The notes: generated from the sequence alone by a model not told the origin. Shown: positions 1 through 7,606, numbered from the stretch's first letter. The stretch: DNA of 9,421 nt from an uncultured Lactobacillus sp. (GCA_946482425.1 CAMLRO010000046.1:1-9421), one strand, 5' to 3'. A program made the numbers and translations.

Positions 1-671
1 GAGCGGGTAATCCGGCAAAATACATAGAAAAGTTAAAAGATGCTGGTATTAAAGTGATACCAGTTGTTGGTTCTGTTGCCTTGGCTAGAATGATGGAACG
101 TGTAGGTGTTGACGCTGTTGTAGCCGAAGGGATGGAATCAGGCGGTCATATTGGAAAATTAACGACAATGGCGCTGGTACCACAAGTTGTAGATGCAGTT
201 AAAGTTCCCGTAATTGCAGCTGGAGGAATAGGCGACGGTCGCGGTATGGCTGCCGCATTCATGTTGGGTGCTGAGGGCGTGCAAATGGGCACTCGTTTTT
301 TAGTTGCAACTGAATCAAAGATACATCCTAATTATAAAAAGGCTGTTTTACGTGCCAAAGATGCCAGTACCCTAGTTACTGGTGAATATGCAGGCCATCC
401 TTCACGGGTTTTAAAAAATAAGATGGCTAAAACGTATATCGGAATTGAAAAGGAAGAGGCGTTAAAGCCGCATCCTGATTATGACAAGTTGGAAGAATTA
501 GGAACTGGTAGTCTGCGCAGAGCAGTAATTGACGGTGATAGGGAAACAGGCTCTTTCATGGCAGGTGAAATCGCCGGTATGGTAAAAAAGGAACAACCTG
601 CTGCTGAAATTCTAGCTGAAGTTTATAGTCAAGCAGACAAATTGCTAAATGGGGGAAAGATAAGCAAATGA
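1..671 (+). CDS. fabK: Enoyl-[acyl-carrier-protein] reductase II FabK (3' part, start outside window)
   Basis: This is the flavin-dependent enoyl-ACP reductase that performs the last step of each FASII elongation cycle in the cytoplasm, in place of FabI. The reading frame is open from the first full codon at base 3, so the GTG at 54 is an internal valine and not a start. The visible 222 residues match the C-terminal two thirds of the FabK/2-nitropropane-dioxygenase-like TIM barrel: [11 protein letters not shown] (His codon 147-149, equivalent to the proposed catalytic His of pneumococcal FabK), then [11 protein letters not shown] and [11 protein letters not shown], which form the FMN phosphate site. 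Compared with roughly 320-residue FabK proteins, about 95 N-terminal residues are missing only because the window begins here. The TGA stop overlaps the fabD ATG (ATGA), which suggests translational coupling. A nitronate monooxygenase has the same fold, but the FASII context favours FabK strongly. Confidence 0.93.
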   Translation, partial: AGNPAKYIEKLKDAGIKVIPVVGSVALARMMERVGVDAVVAEGMESGGHIGKLTTMALVPQVVDAVKVPVIAAGGIGDGRGMAAAFMLGAEGVQMGTRFLVATESKIHPNYKKAVLRAKDASTLVTGEYAGHPSRVLKNKMAKTYIGIEKEEALKPHPDYDKLEELGTGSLRRAVIDGDRETGSFMAGEIAGMVKKEQPAAEILAEVYSQADKLLNGGKISK

Positions 672-1600
672 TCTGTTTACTATTTAGTGGTCAGGGTGCT
701 CAAAAAACTGGTCTGACATATGATTTATATCAAACCGAACCGCACTACCGTAAAATCATTGCTAAAGCAAGTGATATATTGCATGTTGATTTAGCAGAAT
801 TGCTGTTTGATTCCGATAAAGCACATGAGCTGGCCGAAACGCGTTATTCCCAACCTGCTATTTTGACAATAAGTTATGGCTTGTACCAAATTCTTAGCGA
901 AAATACAGATTTTAAAAAATTAGGTATCGGACTCAGCCTGGGTGAATATAGCGGTCTTGCTTGTGCCAATTACTTAGAATTTGAGTCAGCACTTCGCTTA
1001 ATAAAAAAGCGCGGTGAACTTATGCAAGAAGCAAGCAGTCAAAATCCCGGAATTATGGTGGCTGTCATGAAGAGTTCTTTAGCAAACGTTGAATTAGCTA
1101 TAAAAGATGCCCAAAAAATAGGTCTGATTGGGATAGCAAATGTTAATACTCCTAATCAAATTGTTGTTGGTGGTGAAAAAGATGCAGTTCAAAATTTGCG
1201 TGAACAACTTGAAAAAGATGGTGCGCGTGTAGTTCCACTAAAAGTAAGCGGTGCTTTTCACACACCATTAATGAAATCAATTCAAGGAGCTTTGAAAACT
1301 GAATTGCAAAAAGTTGATTGGCATAATGGTACTTTCCCAATTTATAGCACTACGACCCAAAAAGAGTTTGCACCTGACAACCTTGTTTCGACTTTGACGG
1401 AGCAGCTAGTTTCGACTACCTATTTTGCAAAAACTTTGGCTCAGCATAGTCAAGATATAACTGCGGTTGTTGAATTAGGACCAGGTAAAACTTTACTTTC
1501 TTTTGCACGAAAGATTCTTAAAGGAGTTCCAACCTATCAAACAGATAGCGTGGCCAATATGCAAGAAACGATTTCTGCTTTAAAGGAGTTTAATTCATGA
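668..1600 (+). CDS. fabD: Malonyl-CoA:ACP transacylase FabD
   Basis: FabD transfers malonyl from CoA to acyl carrier protein, supplying the extender unit for FASII. The 310-residue length is normal for the family. Visible motifs are the N-terminal GQGAQ (residues 8-12), the nucleophile elbow GLSLGEYSG with catalytic Ser90, the substrate-binding Arg115 in KKRGELM, and the second catalytic residue His198 in SGAFHTPLM. The elbow has Leu where many proteobacterial enzymes have His (GHSLG); to my knowledge Leu is usual in streptococci and lactobacilli. The ATG at 668 overlaps the fabK stop by four bases and is preceded by GGGGGAAAG (651-659). At its far end the TGA overlaps the fabG ATG in the same way. 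The position between fabK and fabG is the standard Lactobacillales order. Confidence 0.96.
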   Translation: MICLLFSGQGAQKTGLTYDLYQTEPHYRKIIAKASDILHVDLAELLFDSDKAHELAETRYSQPAILTISYGLYQILSENTDFKKLGIGLSLGEYSGLACANYLEFESALRLIKKRGELMQEASSQNPGIMVAVMKSSLANVELAIKDAQKIGLIGIANVNTPNQIVVGGEKDAVQNLREQLEKDGARVVPLKVSGAFHTPLMKSIQGALKTELQKVDWHNGTFPIYSTTTQKEFAPDNLVSTLTEQLVSTTYFAKTLAQHSQDITAVVELGPGKTLLSFARKILKGVPTYQTDSVANMQETISALKEFNS

Positions 1601-2331
1601 AATTAAAAGATAGTGTGGTCTTGGTCACTGGTAGTTCACGCGGTATTGGCCTGGCAATTGCTCAAGCTTTTGCCAAACAGGGAGCAAAAATAGTTTTAAA
1701 TGCCCGCAAACCAATTAGTTCTGAAGTCATCGACCAGTTTGAAAAAGATCATGTTGAAGTAATGGATATTAGCGCAGATGTTACCAAAGAAGAAGATGTG
1801 AAAGAAATGATTGCCAAAATTATCAATCATTTTGAACATCTAGATGTTGTGGTCAATAATGCCGGTATTGTCAAAGACGGACTGCTCAATCGCATGTCTA
1901 AAGCAGACTTTCTAAGTGTAGTTAACACCAATTTGATTGGCACCTTTAATGTCATTAAACAGTCACTGAGACCGATGTATAAGCAAAGAAAAGGCTGTTT
2001 TATTAACTTATCGAGTGTAGTTGGTTTAACAGGTAACATTGGTCAGGCTAATTATGCCGCTAGTAAAGCAGGAATTATTGGTTTAACTAAATCTGTTGCT
2101 AAAGAAGCAGCATTACGCAATTTGCGCTGTAACGCCATTGCTCCAGGAATGATTGACACACAAATGACTAGAAGCCTTAGTGAAAAAATTCAGCAGCAAT
2201 TACTTAAGGAAATTCCGCTGAAACGTTTGGGACAAATTGAAGAAATAGCACAAACCGCAGTTTTTTTAGCCCAAAATGACTATATTACTGGTCAGACAAT
2301 AACGGTAGACGGCGGATTGACAATGCAGTAA
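1597..2331 (+). CDS. fabG: 3-oxoacyl-[acyl-carrier-protein] reductase FabG
   Basis: FabG is the NADPH-dependent ketoreductase of FASII, converting 3-ketoacyl-ACP to 3-hydroxyacyl-ACP. The 244 residues form a classical short-chain dehydrogenase: dinucleotide motif TGSSRGIG (11-18), NNAG (87-90), and the catalytic tetrad Asn112, Ser140, Tyr153 and Lys157 (the last two in ANYAASKAG). APG follows at 182-184, and the C-terminal VDGG is typical of FabG. Many SDRs share these motifs, so the FabG name rests mainly on the gene order and on the close match around NLSSVVG and GQANYAASK. The ATG at 1597 overlaps the fabD stop by four bases and is served by AAAGGAG (1582-1588), one of the best ribosome binding sites in the operon. 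Confidence 0.96.
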   Translation: MKLKDSVVLVTGSSRGIGLAIAQAFAKQGAKIVLNARKPISSEVIDQFEKDHVEVMDISADVTKEEDVKEMIAKIINHFEHLDVVVNNAGIVKDGLLNRMSKADFLSVVNTNLIGTFNVIKQSLRPMYKQRKGCFINLSSVVGLTGNIGQANYAASKAGIIGLTKSVAKEAALRNLRCNAIAPGMIDTQMTRSLSEKIQQQLLKEIPLKRLGQIEEIAQTAVFLAQNDYITGQTITVDGGLTMQ

Positions 2332-2341
2332 GGAGTAAGTA

Positions 2342-3574
2342 ATGACAAGAGTAGTAGTTACAGGTTTGGGTGCCTTAACACCTATTGGTAATGACGTTGC
2401 CAGTTTTGAAGCTGGACTCAATAGTCAAAAAATTGGTTTTGAGCCAATTACTTATTTTGATGCTGATTCAAGTGGGGTCACCCTGGCTGGGCAACTGGAC
2501 AATTTTGACCCATTGCTTTTTTTAACTAAAAAAGATACTAAACGCATGGATGCATTCACACTCTACGCGATGTATTCAACTGCACAAGCCATGGAACAGG
2601 CAGGAATTGATGATAAAAATACCAATAGTGAACGTTTTGGCGTAATTTGGGGCACAGGAATTGGTGGATTAACTACCATTCAGGAACAAGTCATTAAATG
2701 GCACGAAAAAGGCCTGGATCGGGTTTCGCCAATGTTTATTCCTACTTCAATTGCTAACATGGCAGCAGGCAATATTTCTATTCGCTATCATGCTCAAGGA
2801 ATCAGTACCACAATTGTGACTGCCTGTGCTTCCAGTACAAATGCAATTGGTGAAGCTTTCAGACAGATAAAAGATGGCTATGCTGATGTCATGATCGCCG
2901 GTGGCTCAGAAGCCGCAATCAATGAAAGTGGGATATCCGGTTTTGCTGCAATTTCAACATTGTCCACGACAACGGATCCTGAAAAAGCAAGTATTCCCTT
3001 TGATCAAAATCGTAACGGTTTTGTGATGGGAGAAGGTGCAGGTTCTCTTGTTTTAGAATCGCTAGAACATGCTCAAAGTCGTGGCGCACATATTTTAGGT
3101 GAAATTGTCGGTTATGGGACTAGTTCCGATGCACACCATATTACATCTCCTGATCCAAGTGGTAGTCAGGCTGCAAGAGCTATGGAACTGGCTCTTAGTG
3201 AAGCTCAGGTCAGCCCTGAGCAAGTGGGCTATATCAATGCTCATGGGACAAGTACCAAAGCAAATGATTGGGCTGAGTCTAAAGCAATTAATCAGGTTTT
3301 TGGTCAGAAGAGCAAGGTGCTAGTTTCAAGTACTAAAAGCATGACGGGTCATTTACTAGGAGCAGCAGGAGCTATTGAAGCTATTGCCACAATTTTGGCA
3401 CTTAATTCAGGATTATTGCCGATAAATGTAGGAGTAACCCAGCAAGACCCCGAGTGCAAAGTTAATTTGGTCAACAAACAAAATTGTCAACAAAAAATAG
3501 ATTATGCCATCAGCAATTCATTTGGTTTTGGTGGACATAATGCCGTGATCGCGTTAAAAAGGTGGAATGATTAA
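2342..3574 (+). CDS. fabF: 3-oxoacyl-[acyl-carrier-protein] synthase II FabF
   Basis: FabF is the elongating condensing enzyme (KAS II), joining acyl-ACP and malonyl-ACP with loss of CO2. The 410 residues contain the full Cys-His-His triad: Cys162 in TACASSTNAIG, His301 in NAHGTSTKAND and His337 in TGHLLGAAGA. The supporting Lys332 and the C-terminal NSFGFGGHNA, carrying gate residue Phe396, are also present. A Cys-His-His triad, rather than Cys-His-Asn, excludes the initiating enzyme FabH. The thiolase-fold halves are both complete. The gap to fabG is 10 nt, and the ribosome binding site AAGGAG (2330-2335) overlaps the fabG TAA. The TAA of fabF is followed directly by the accB ATG. Confidence 0.97.
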   Translation: MTRVVVTGLGALTPIGNDVASFEAGLNSQKIGFEPITYFDADSSGVTLAGQLDNFDPLLFLTKKDTKRMDAFTLYAMYSTAQAMEQAGIDDKNTNSERFGVIWGTGIGGLTTIQEQVIKWHEKGLDRVSPMFIPTSIANMAAGNISIRYHAQGISTTIVTACASSTNAIGEAFRQIKDGYADVMIAGGSEAAINESGISGFAAISTLSTTTDPEKASIPFDQNRNGFVMGEGAGSLVLESLEHAQSRGAHILGEIVGYGTSSDAHHITSPDPSGSQAARAMELALSEAQVSPEQVGYINAHGTSTKANDWAESKAINQVFGQKSKVLVSSTKSMTGHLLGAAGAIEAIATILALNSGLLPINVGVTQQDPECKVNLVNKQNCQQKIDYAISNSFGFGGHNAVIALKRWND

Positions 3575-4033
3575 ATGACTTTTGAAGAAATTGAAAAATT
3601 GATCGCAGAAATTAATCAAAGTGATATCACCAAACTGGATTTAGACTTTAAAGGTGGCCATATTAAGATTGATAAAAGTCAAGCTACACCAGTAGAAATT
3701 AGGGAAGAAAGGTCAAATGGTCAACCAGCTGCTAAAGAGACGCATGCAACTGCACATCAACCACTTGGCAAGATAGCTGCACCTAAGGAGAAAACTTTAA
3801 AAATTAAGGCACCACTTGTTGGCATAGTTTATTTACAAGCAAGTCCAAAAAACCCTCAATATAAAAAGCCGGGTGATCATGTCAATAAAGGTGATGTGGT
3901 TTGCGTTATTGAAGCAATGAAAATGATGACTGAAATTAAAAGCGACTTTACAGGGACTATTGATAAAATTTTAGTTACAAATGAACAAGTGGTTGAATAT
4001 GATCAACCACTGATCACGGTTATTCCAGAATGA
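3575..4033 (+). CDS. accB: Biotin carboxyl carrier protein of acetyl-CoA carboxylase (BCCP)
   Basis: This is the biotin-bearing subunit of acetyl-CoA carboxylase, shuttling carboxybiotin between AccC and the AccA/AccD transferase. It has 152 residues in three parts. The N-terminal segment (about 1-35) is a helical start like other AccB proteins. A flexible linker (about 36-73) is rich in Ala, Pro, His and Lys but is not a long Pro-Ala run. The C-terminal biotinyl domain (about 74-152) has the attachment site EAMKMM with target Lys116 (codon 3920-3922). ASPKNPQ between the first strands corresponds to the 'thumb' that marks acetyl-CoA carboxylase BCCPs rather than other biotinyl domains. The ATG at 3575 follows the fabF TAA without a gap; AGGTGG (3559-3564) is the likely binding site. 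Confidence 0.96.
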   Translation: MTFEEIEKLIAEINQSDITKLDLDFKGGHIKIDKSQATPVEIREERSNGQPAAKETHATAHQPLGKIAAPKEKTLKIKAPLVGIVYLQASPKNPQYKKPGDHVNKGDVVCVIEAMKMMTEIKSDFTGTIDKILVTNEQVVEYDQPLITVIPE

Positions 4034-4039
4034 AGGAAG
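4033..4039 (+). promoter_or_regulatory. Ribosome binding site deciding the fabZ start
   Basis: AAGGAAG begins on the last base of the accB stop codon and ends five bases before the ATG at 4045. The alternative ATG at 4030 lies upstream of this site and has no purine-rich site of its own, so fabZ should begin at 4045. Confidence 0.7.
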
Positions 4040-4044
4040 CAAAT

Positions 4045-4491
4045 ATGAGTGAACCAAAAAAGTTACACACTTTAGATAGTGCGCAGATTCAGGCTATTTT
4101 GCCTCACCGATTCCCAATGCTGTTAATTGATCAGGTCTTAGATTATGAGCCCGGTAAATATGCTGTTGCTCAAAAAAATACCACAATTAATGAAAGCTAT
4201 TTTCAGGGACATTTTCCGGGTAATCCAGTAATGCCGGGTGTTTTGATAACTGAGGCTTTGGCGCAAACTGGTGCAGTTGCATTGCTGACACTACCGGAAT
4301 TTAAAGGAAAAACTGTCTATTTTGGAGGTATCAAGAATGCTCGCTTTAGAACAATGGTTAAGCCGGGAGATACTTTGAATTTAGAAGTTAAGCTGGATAA
4401 GCTACGTGGAAATGCCGGGATTGGTGAGGCCAAGGCAACTGTTAAAGATAAAGTTGCCTGTACTGCTCAGCTAATATTTGCAATTCAGTAA
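4045..4491 (+). CDS. fabZ: 3-hydroxyacyl-[acyl-carrier-protein] dehydratase FabZ
   Basis: FabZ removes water from 3-hydroxyacyl-ACP to give trans-2-enoyl-ACP. The single hot-dog domain of 148 residues shows LPHRFPMLLID near residues 19-29, the catalytic His56 in GHFPGNPVMPG, and Glu70 in ITEALAQTGA. Glu rather than Asp at the second site is the FabZ signature, against FabA. An in-frame ATG at 4030 overlaps the accB stop, but no binding site precedes it. AAGGAAG at 4033-4039 lies five bases before the ATG at 4045, so I take 4045 as the start. In enterococci the fabZ between accB and accC is the plain dehydratase, and a separate homologue (FabN) isomerises for unsaturated fatty acids. By analogy this one is probably non-isomerising, but sequence alone does not prove it. 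Confidence 0.95.
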   Translation: MSEPKKLHTLDSAQIQAILPHRFPMLLIDQVLDYEPGKYAVAQKNTTINESYFQGHFPGNPVMPGVLITEALAQTGAVALLTLPEFKGKTVYFGGIKNARFRTMVKPGDTLNLEVKLDKLRGNAGIGEAKATVKDKVACTAQLIFAIQ

Positions 4492-4502
4492 AGTGTGACA
4501 TT

Positions 4503-5900
4503 ATGTTTAAAAAAATTTTGATAGCGAATCGTGGAGAAATTGCTATAAGGATAATTCGAGCTTTACGTGAAATGGGAATTAAGTCAGTTGCTGTTTATTC
4601 AACGGCCGATAAACATGCCCAACATGTGAAAGAAGCTGATGAAGCAATATGTATTGGTTCTCCCCAACCAGCCGATTCGTATTTAAATATGCAAAATATT
4701 ATCAGTGCGGCTGTCCTAACGGAAGCAGATGCAATTCATCCAGGATACGGTTTTTTATCAGAGAGTCCTGAATTTGCCCAAATGTGTGAAGAATGCCATT
4801 TAGTTTTTATTGGTCCCAAGGCAAAAACCATTTCTTTAATGGGAAATAAGGCTAACGCTCGGGAAATGATGCGCAAGAATGATATACCTGTTATTCCTGG
4901 AAGTGATGGGATTGTTAAAAATGCTGCAGCTGCAATCAAAATTGCAAATAAAGTGGGCTACCCCGTAATGCTCAAAGCCGTTGCAGGTGGTGGCGGAAAA
5001 GGAATAAGACGTGTGACTCAAGCTGCTGACTTAACAGAAGCATTTAACCAGGCACAAGAAGAAGCAAGAATTTCTTTTGGAGACGATAGAATGTATCTGG
5101 AAAAAATTATTTCCCCAGCCAAACACGTCGAAGTACAGATCATGGCAGATAAAACAGGACATGTGGTGGCACTTCCCGAAAGAGACTGCTCAATGCAACG
5201 TCACCAGCAAAAAGTGATTGAAGAAACGCCTTGTTCACAAATCAGTGCAAAAGAAAGAGACTATTTGCAACAGATAACTGTTAAAGCAATAAAGGCAATA
5301 AATTATGAAAATGTCGGTACTATCGAATTTTTAATGGATCCTGACCATCATTTCTATTTTATGGAGATGAATACTAGGATTCAGGTTGAACATTCAATTA
5401 CTGAAGAAGTTGCTCAGATTGATCTCGTTAAGGAACAGGTTAATATTGCTGCAGGCAAAGATTTGAGCATATCTCAAGAAGATGTGCATGTCCATGGTGC
5501 TGCAATTGAAGCCCGCATTAATGCAGAGGATCCTAGTAAAAATTTTTGTCCCCAAGCTGGTAAGATCGCAAAAATGGTATTGCCTAGTGGTCTAGGCATT
5601 AGAATTGAAAGTGGAGTTAACAGTGGGGATACCGTTTCACCATTTTACGATTCGATGATTGTTAAAATTATTGCACATGCAGCTAACAGGCAAATGGCAA
5701 TTAAGCGTTTGATTGATGCACTAACAGAATTTGAGATTAAAGGTTTAGTTACTAACCGCGATTTTTTGATTGCTTTGCTTAATGATGATAAATTTCAGAC
5801 CGGTACATATTTAACAACGTATATAGATCAAGAATTTTTACCCGATTATCTTCAGCAACTAAGACATAATGAAAAGGAAGCGCAGGTTAATGGCAATTAG
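4503..5900 (+). CDS. accC: Biotin carboxylase subunit of acetyl-CoA carboxylase
   Basis: AccC carboxylates the biotin on AccB using ATP and bicarbonate. The 465 residues carry the biotin carboxylase N-terminal domain (about 1-113, beginning KKILIANRGEIA), an ATP-grasp domain and a C-terminal domain (about 335-445). Key residues line up almost number for number with the E. coli enzyme: Lys116, Lys158, glycine loop AGGGGKG (161-167), His208 and Glu210 in KHVEVQ, Lys237, Glu275, Glu288, Asn290, Arg292 and Arg338. The segment after VEH reads SITEE rather than the more common PVTE, outside the catalytic positions. There is no fused BCCP domain, so it is not a pyruvate or propionyl-CoA carboxylase. 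The gap to fabZ is 11 nt and holds only a weak binding site (AAGTGTGA), so its translation may depend on fabZ translation. Confidence 0.97.
   Translation: MFKKILIANRGEIAIRIIRALREMGIKSVAVYSTADKHAQHVKEADEAICIGSPQPADSYLNMQNIISAAVLTEADAIHPGYGFLSESPEFAQMCEECHLVFIGPKAKTISLMGNKANAREMMRKNDIPVIPGSDGIVKNAAAAIKIANKVGYPVMLKAVAGGGGKGIRRVTQAADLTEAFNQAQEEARISFGDDRMYLEKIISPAKHVEVQIMADKTGHVVALPERDCSMQRHQQKVIEETPCSQISAKERDYLQQITVKAIKAINYENVGTIEFLMDPDHHFYFMEMNTRIQVEHSITEEVAQIDLVKEQVNIAAGKDLSISQEDVHVHGAAIEARINAEDPSKNFCPQAGKIAKMVLPSGLGIRIESGVNSGDTVSPFYDSMIVKIIAHAANRQMAIKRLIDALTEFEIKGLVTNRDFLIALLNDDKFQTGTYLTTYIDQEFLPDYLQQLRHNEKEAQVNGN
5874..5880 (+). promoter_or_regulatory. Ribosome binding site deciding the accD start
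   Basis: AAGGAAG lies inside the end of accC, nine bases before the ATG at 5890. The in-frame ATG at 5869 is upstream of it and lacks a site. A second, closer AGG (5884-5886) lies only three bases from the ATG and is unlikely to be the main site. Confidence 0.65.
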
Positions 5901-6744
5901 ATTTGCAAGTCATCCCCACAGTGCATTAAAAAAGTATCAGGAAAATGTTCCTAAAGGCATTTTTAGAATTTGTCCTAAATGTGGCAATAAATTTTATTTT
6001 CATCGTGCCGGTAAATATCAGCTGTGCCCTAATTGTGGCTACGGTTTTCGAGTGACTGCCAGAGCACGCTTAAAGATGCTGACAAAAGACTTTACGGAAT
6101 GGGATGCGGATTTAGCGACTACTGATCCACTCGATTTTCCTGATTATCAGGCTACAATTAAAAAAATGCAGTCCAAAACTAAACTTAAGGATGCGGTTTT
6201 AACCGGTCAAGCAAATATTGCTGGTTACGAAACTGCTTTGGGAATTATGGATCCGGTGTTTATAATGGGCAGTCTAGGAACAGCTACTGGCGAGCGAATA
6301 ACTCGCTTGTTTGAAAAAGCAACTACAAAGAAATTACCCGTTGTTTTGTTTACTGCCTCAGGTGGTGCCAGAATGCAAGAGGGAATTCATTCGTTAATGC
6401 AAATGGCTAAAATCTCGCAGGCAGTTAATGACCATCGCGCAGCACATTTACTTTATGTCAGCGTAATTATGGATCCAACAACTGGTGGTGTCACTGCCAG
6501 TTTTGCTTCGCAGGCAGACATTATTTTAGCTGAGCCTAAAGCTTTATTAGGTTTTGCTGGACGCAGAGTCATTGAACAGACTATTAATAAGAAACTGCCA
6601 CCAGATTTTCAGACAGTTGAGAATGCGTACCAAAACGGCTTTATTGATAGTATTGTCCCCCGAGATAAGCAAGTAGCAAAACTAGGTCAGATACTTAAAA
6701 TTTTTGCTGCAAAAAAATGGGAGGCTCAAGTTCATGGCAAATGA
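5890..6744 (+). CDS. accD: Acetyl-CoA carboxylase carboxyltransferase subunit beta
   Basis: AccD is the zinc-ribbon subunit of the carboxyltransferase, which with AccA moves CO2 from carboxybiotin to acetyl-CoA. The 284 residues begin with a four-cysteine zinc ribbon (Cys28, Cys31, Cys46, Cys49, pattern CPKC-x14-CPNC), followed by the crotonase-fold domain. That domain has MGSLGTATGE (126-135), SGGARMQEG (157-165) and PTTGGVTASFA (196-206), the acyl-CoA oxyanion region, then GFAGRRVIEQT (221-231). An earlier ATG at 5869 would add seven residues (MKRKRRL) but has no binding site before it. The ATG at 5890 is preceded by AAGGAAG (5874-5880) and gives the usual MA.. start. It overlaps the accC stop by 11 nt, and its own end overlaps accA by 11 nt. 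Confidence 0.96.
   Translation: MAIRFASHPHSALKKYQENVPKGIFRICPKCGNKFYFHRAGKYQLCPNCGYGFRVTARARLKMLTKDFTEWDADLATTDPLDFPDYQATIKKMQSKTKLKDAVLTGQANIAGYETALGIMDPVFIMGSLGTATGERITRLFEKATTKKLPVVLFTASGGARMQEGIHSLMQMAKISQAVNDHRAAHLLYVSVIMDPTTGGVTASFASQADIILAEPKALLGFAGRRVIEQTINKKLPPDFQTVENAYQNGFIDSIVPRDKQVAKLGQILKIFAAKKWEAQVHGK
6719..6724 (+). promoter_or_regulatory. Ribosome binding site deciding the accA start
   Basis: GGGAGG lies inside the end of accD, nine bases before the ATG at 6734. It supports that ATG over the upstream in-frame TTG at 6704. Confidence 0.75.
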
Positions 6745-7504
6745 TAAAATTTTAGCCATTATGGATGGGGCAAGAAGTGACTATAAAAGTAATATGCATC
6801 GTCTGGTAATTCAATTATTTCCGAATTTTTTTGAAATGCACGGAGACCGCACAAGTAGTGATGATGCAGCAGTAATCGCGGGTTTTGCCACCATAAAAGA
6901 TATGAGTGTCTGCGTCATTGCAACTAATAAGGGACAAGAATTAAAAGAACGCATGGCAACTAATTTTGGCAGTCCCTTGCCCCAAGGTTATCGTAAAGCA
7001 CTGCGGGTAATGAAAACAGCTGCCAAAATGAGTATTCCCATTGTAACTCTTATTAATACTCCAGGCGCCTATCCGGGAGCAGAAGCTGAAAAGAACGGCC
7101 AGGGCCAGATTATTGCTGCTAATATTAGTGAAATGCTGCAATTAAAAGTACCAATTCTGACTATTATTATTGGTGAAGCTGGGTCAGGTGGAGCCTTGGC
7201 CCTTGCTTGCAGTGATGAAGTTTGGATGATGGAACATAGTATGTATACAGTTTTGTCACCGGAAGGTTTTGCTTCAATTATGTGGAAGGATGCTAAACTT
7301 GCCTCAAAGGCTGCAGAAATAATGCACATTGAACCGGAATGGTTAAAGAAACAGGGCATAGTAGAACGGGTTTTACCTGAACAAGTGTTAGAAAACCAAG
7401 CACAGGGATTAAAAGACTTAATAGGACAAAAACTAAAAACATTTCAAATTGAAAATTTGGTAGATTTACTAGATAAAAGACATGCAAGATACCGCCAGTT
7501 CTAA
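6734..7504 (+). CDS. accA: Acetyl-CoA carboxylase carboxyltransferase subunit alpha
   Basis: AccA pairs with AccD as an alpha2-beta2 carboxyltransferase that makes malonyl-CoA. The 256 residues show FEMHGDR (33-39), NKGQELKERM (65-74), INTPGAYPGAEAEKNGQ (107-123), GEAGSGGALAL (147-157) and SPEGFASIMWKD (175-186), all matching family blocks. The protein is about 60 residues shorter than the 319-residue E. coli AccA. The missing part is the N-terminal helical extension, a short form I would expect in lactobacilli and streptococci, so this is not a truncation. A TTG at 6704 is open in frame but lies inside accD; GGGAGG (6719-6724), nine bases before the ATG at 6734, decides the start. It is the last gene of the operon; 102 nt separate it from the next gene. 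Confidence 0.96.
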   Translation: MANDKILAIMDGARSDYKSNMHRLVIQLFPNFFEMHGDRTSSDDAAVIAGFATIKDMSVCVIATNKGQELKERMATNFGSPLPQGYRKALRVMKTAAKMSIPIVTLINTPGAYPGAEAEKNGQGQIIAANISEMLQLKVPILTIIIGEAGSGGALALACSDEVWMMEHSMYTVLSPEGFASIMWKDAKLASKAAEIMHIEPEWLKKQGIVERVLPEQVLENQAQGLKDLIGQKLKTFQIENLVDLLDKRHARYRQF

Positions 7505-7515
7505 AAGAATTTAAC

Positions 7516-7560
7516 CTAATTAATAAAAAATATATTGCTTTAAATATTTAATTAGTTTTT
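7516..7560 (+). terminator. Possible weak terminator after accA
   Basis: CTAATTAA (7516-7523) is the exact reverse complement of TTAATTAG (7548-7555), and the second arm is followed directly by five T. The eight-pair stem is almost wholly A-U with one G-C pair at its base, and the loop is 24 nt, so it would be weak as an intrinsic terminator. It is the only stem-and-T-tract arrangement I see between accA and the transporter gene. Partial read-through is likely if it works at all. Confidence 0.3.
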
Positions 7561-7563
7561 AAT
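7535..7563 (+). promoter_or_regulatory. Possible promoter for the MFS transporter gene
   Basis: TTGCTT (7535-7540) and TTTAAT (7558-7563) are separated by 17 bases, giving three of six and five of six matches to the sigma-A hexamers. Other -10-like strings follow (TAAAAT at 7564-7569, TAGAAT at 7569-7574), as expected by chance in such A+T-rich DNA, so the exact promoter is uncertain. It overlaps the right arm of the candidate hairpin. Confidence 0.3.
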
Positions 7564-7606
7564 TAAAATAGAATTTTAACAGAACTAGCGCGAAACGAGA
7601 AAAATC

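Noticed and set aside
54..56. GTG as a start for a short FabK-like protein
   Set aside because: The frame is open upstream to the window edge and encodes family-like sequence ([11 protein letters not shown]), so the gene simply begins outside the window.
88..98. FabD elbow GLSLG instead of GHSLG considered as a catalytic defect (residues given by number within FabD)
   Set aside because: The nucleophile Ser90, Arg115 and His198 are all present, and Leu at this position is, to my knowledge, normal in Lactobacillales FabD.
3099..3323. A 74-codon forward frame inside fabF
   Set aside because: It is out of frame within the conserved catalytic region of fabF, which fully explains the sequence.
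4030..4032. ATG at 4030 as fabZ start
   Set aside because: It has no ribosome binding site, while AAGGAAG at 4033-4039 points to the ATG at 4045.
5869..5871. ATG at 5869 as accD start
   Set aside because: No binding site precedes it, and it would add MKRKRRL; the ATG at 5890 has a proper site and gives the usual N-terminus.
7069..7359. A 96-codon open frame on the minus strand inside accA, plus other minus-strand frames inside fabD, fabG, accC, accA and the transporter gene
   Set aside because: All lie opposite conserved coding sequence with intact motifs, lack binding sites, and give low-complexity or cysteine-rich translations with no recognisable family.
6734..7504. AccA shorter than E. 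coli AccA considered as an N-terminal truncation
   Set aside because: All conserved carboxyltransferase blocks are present, and a short form without the N-terminal helical extension is expected in this bacterial group.
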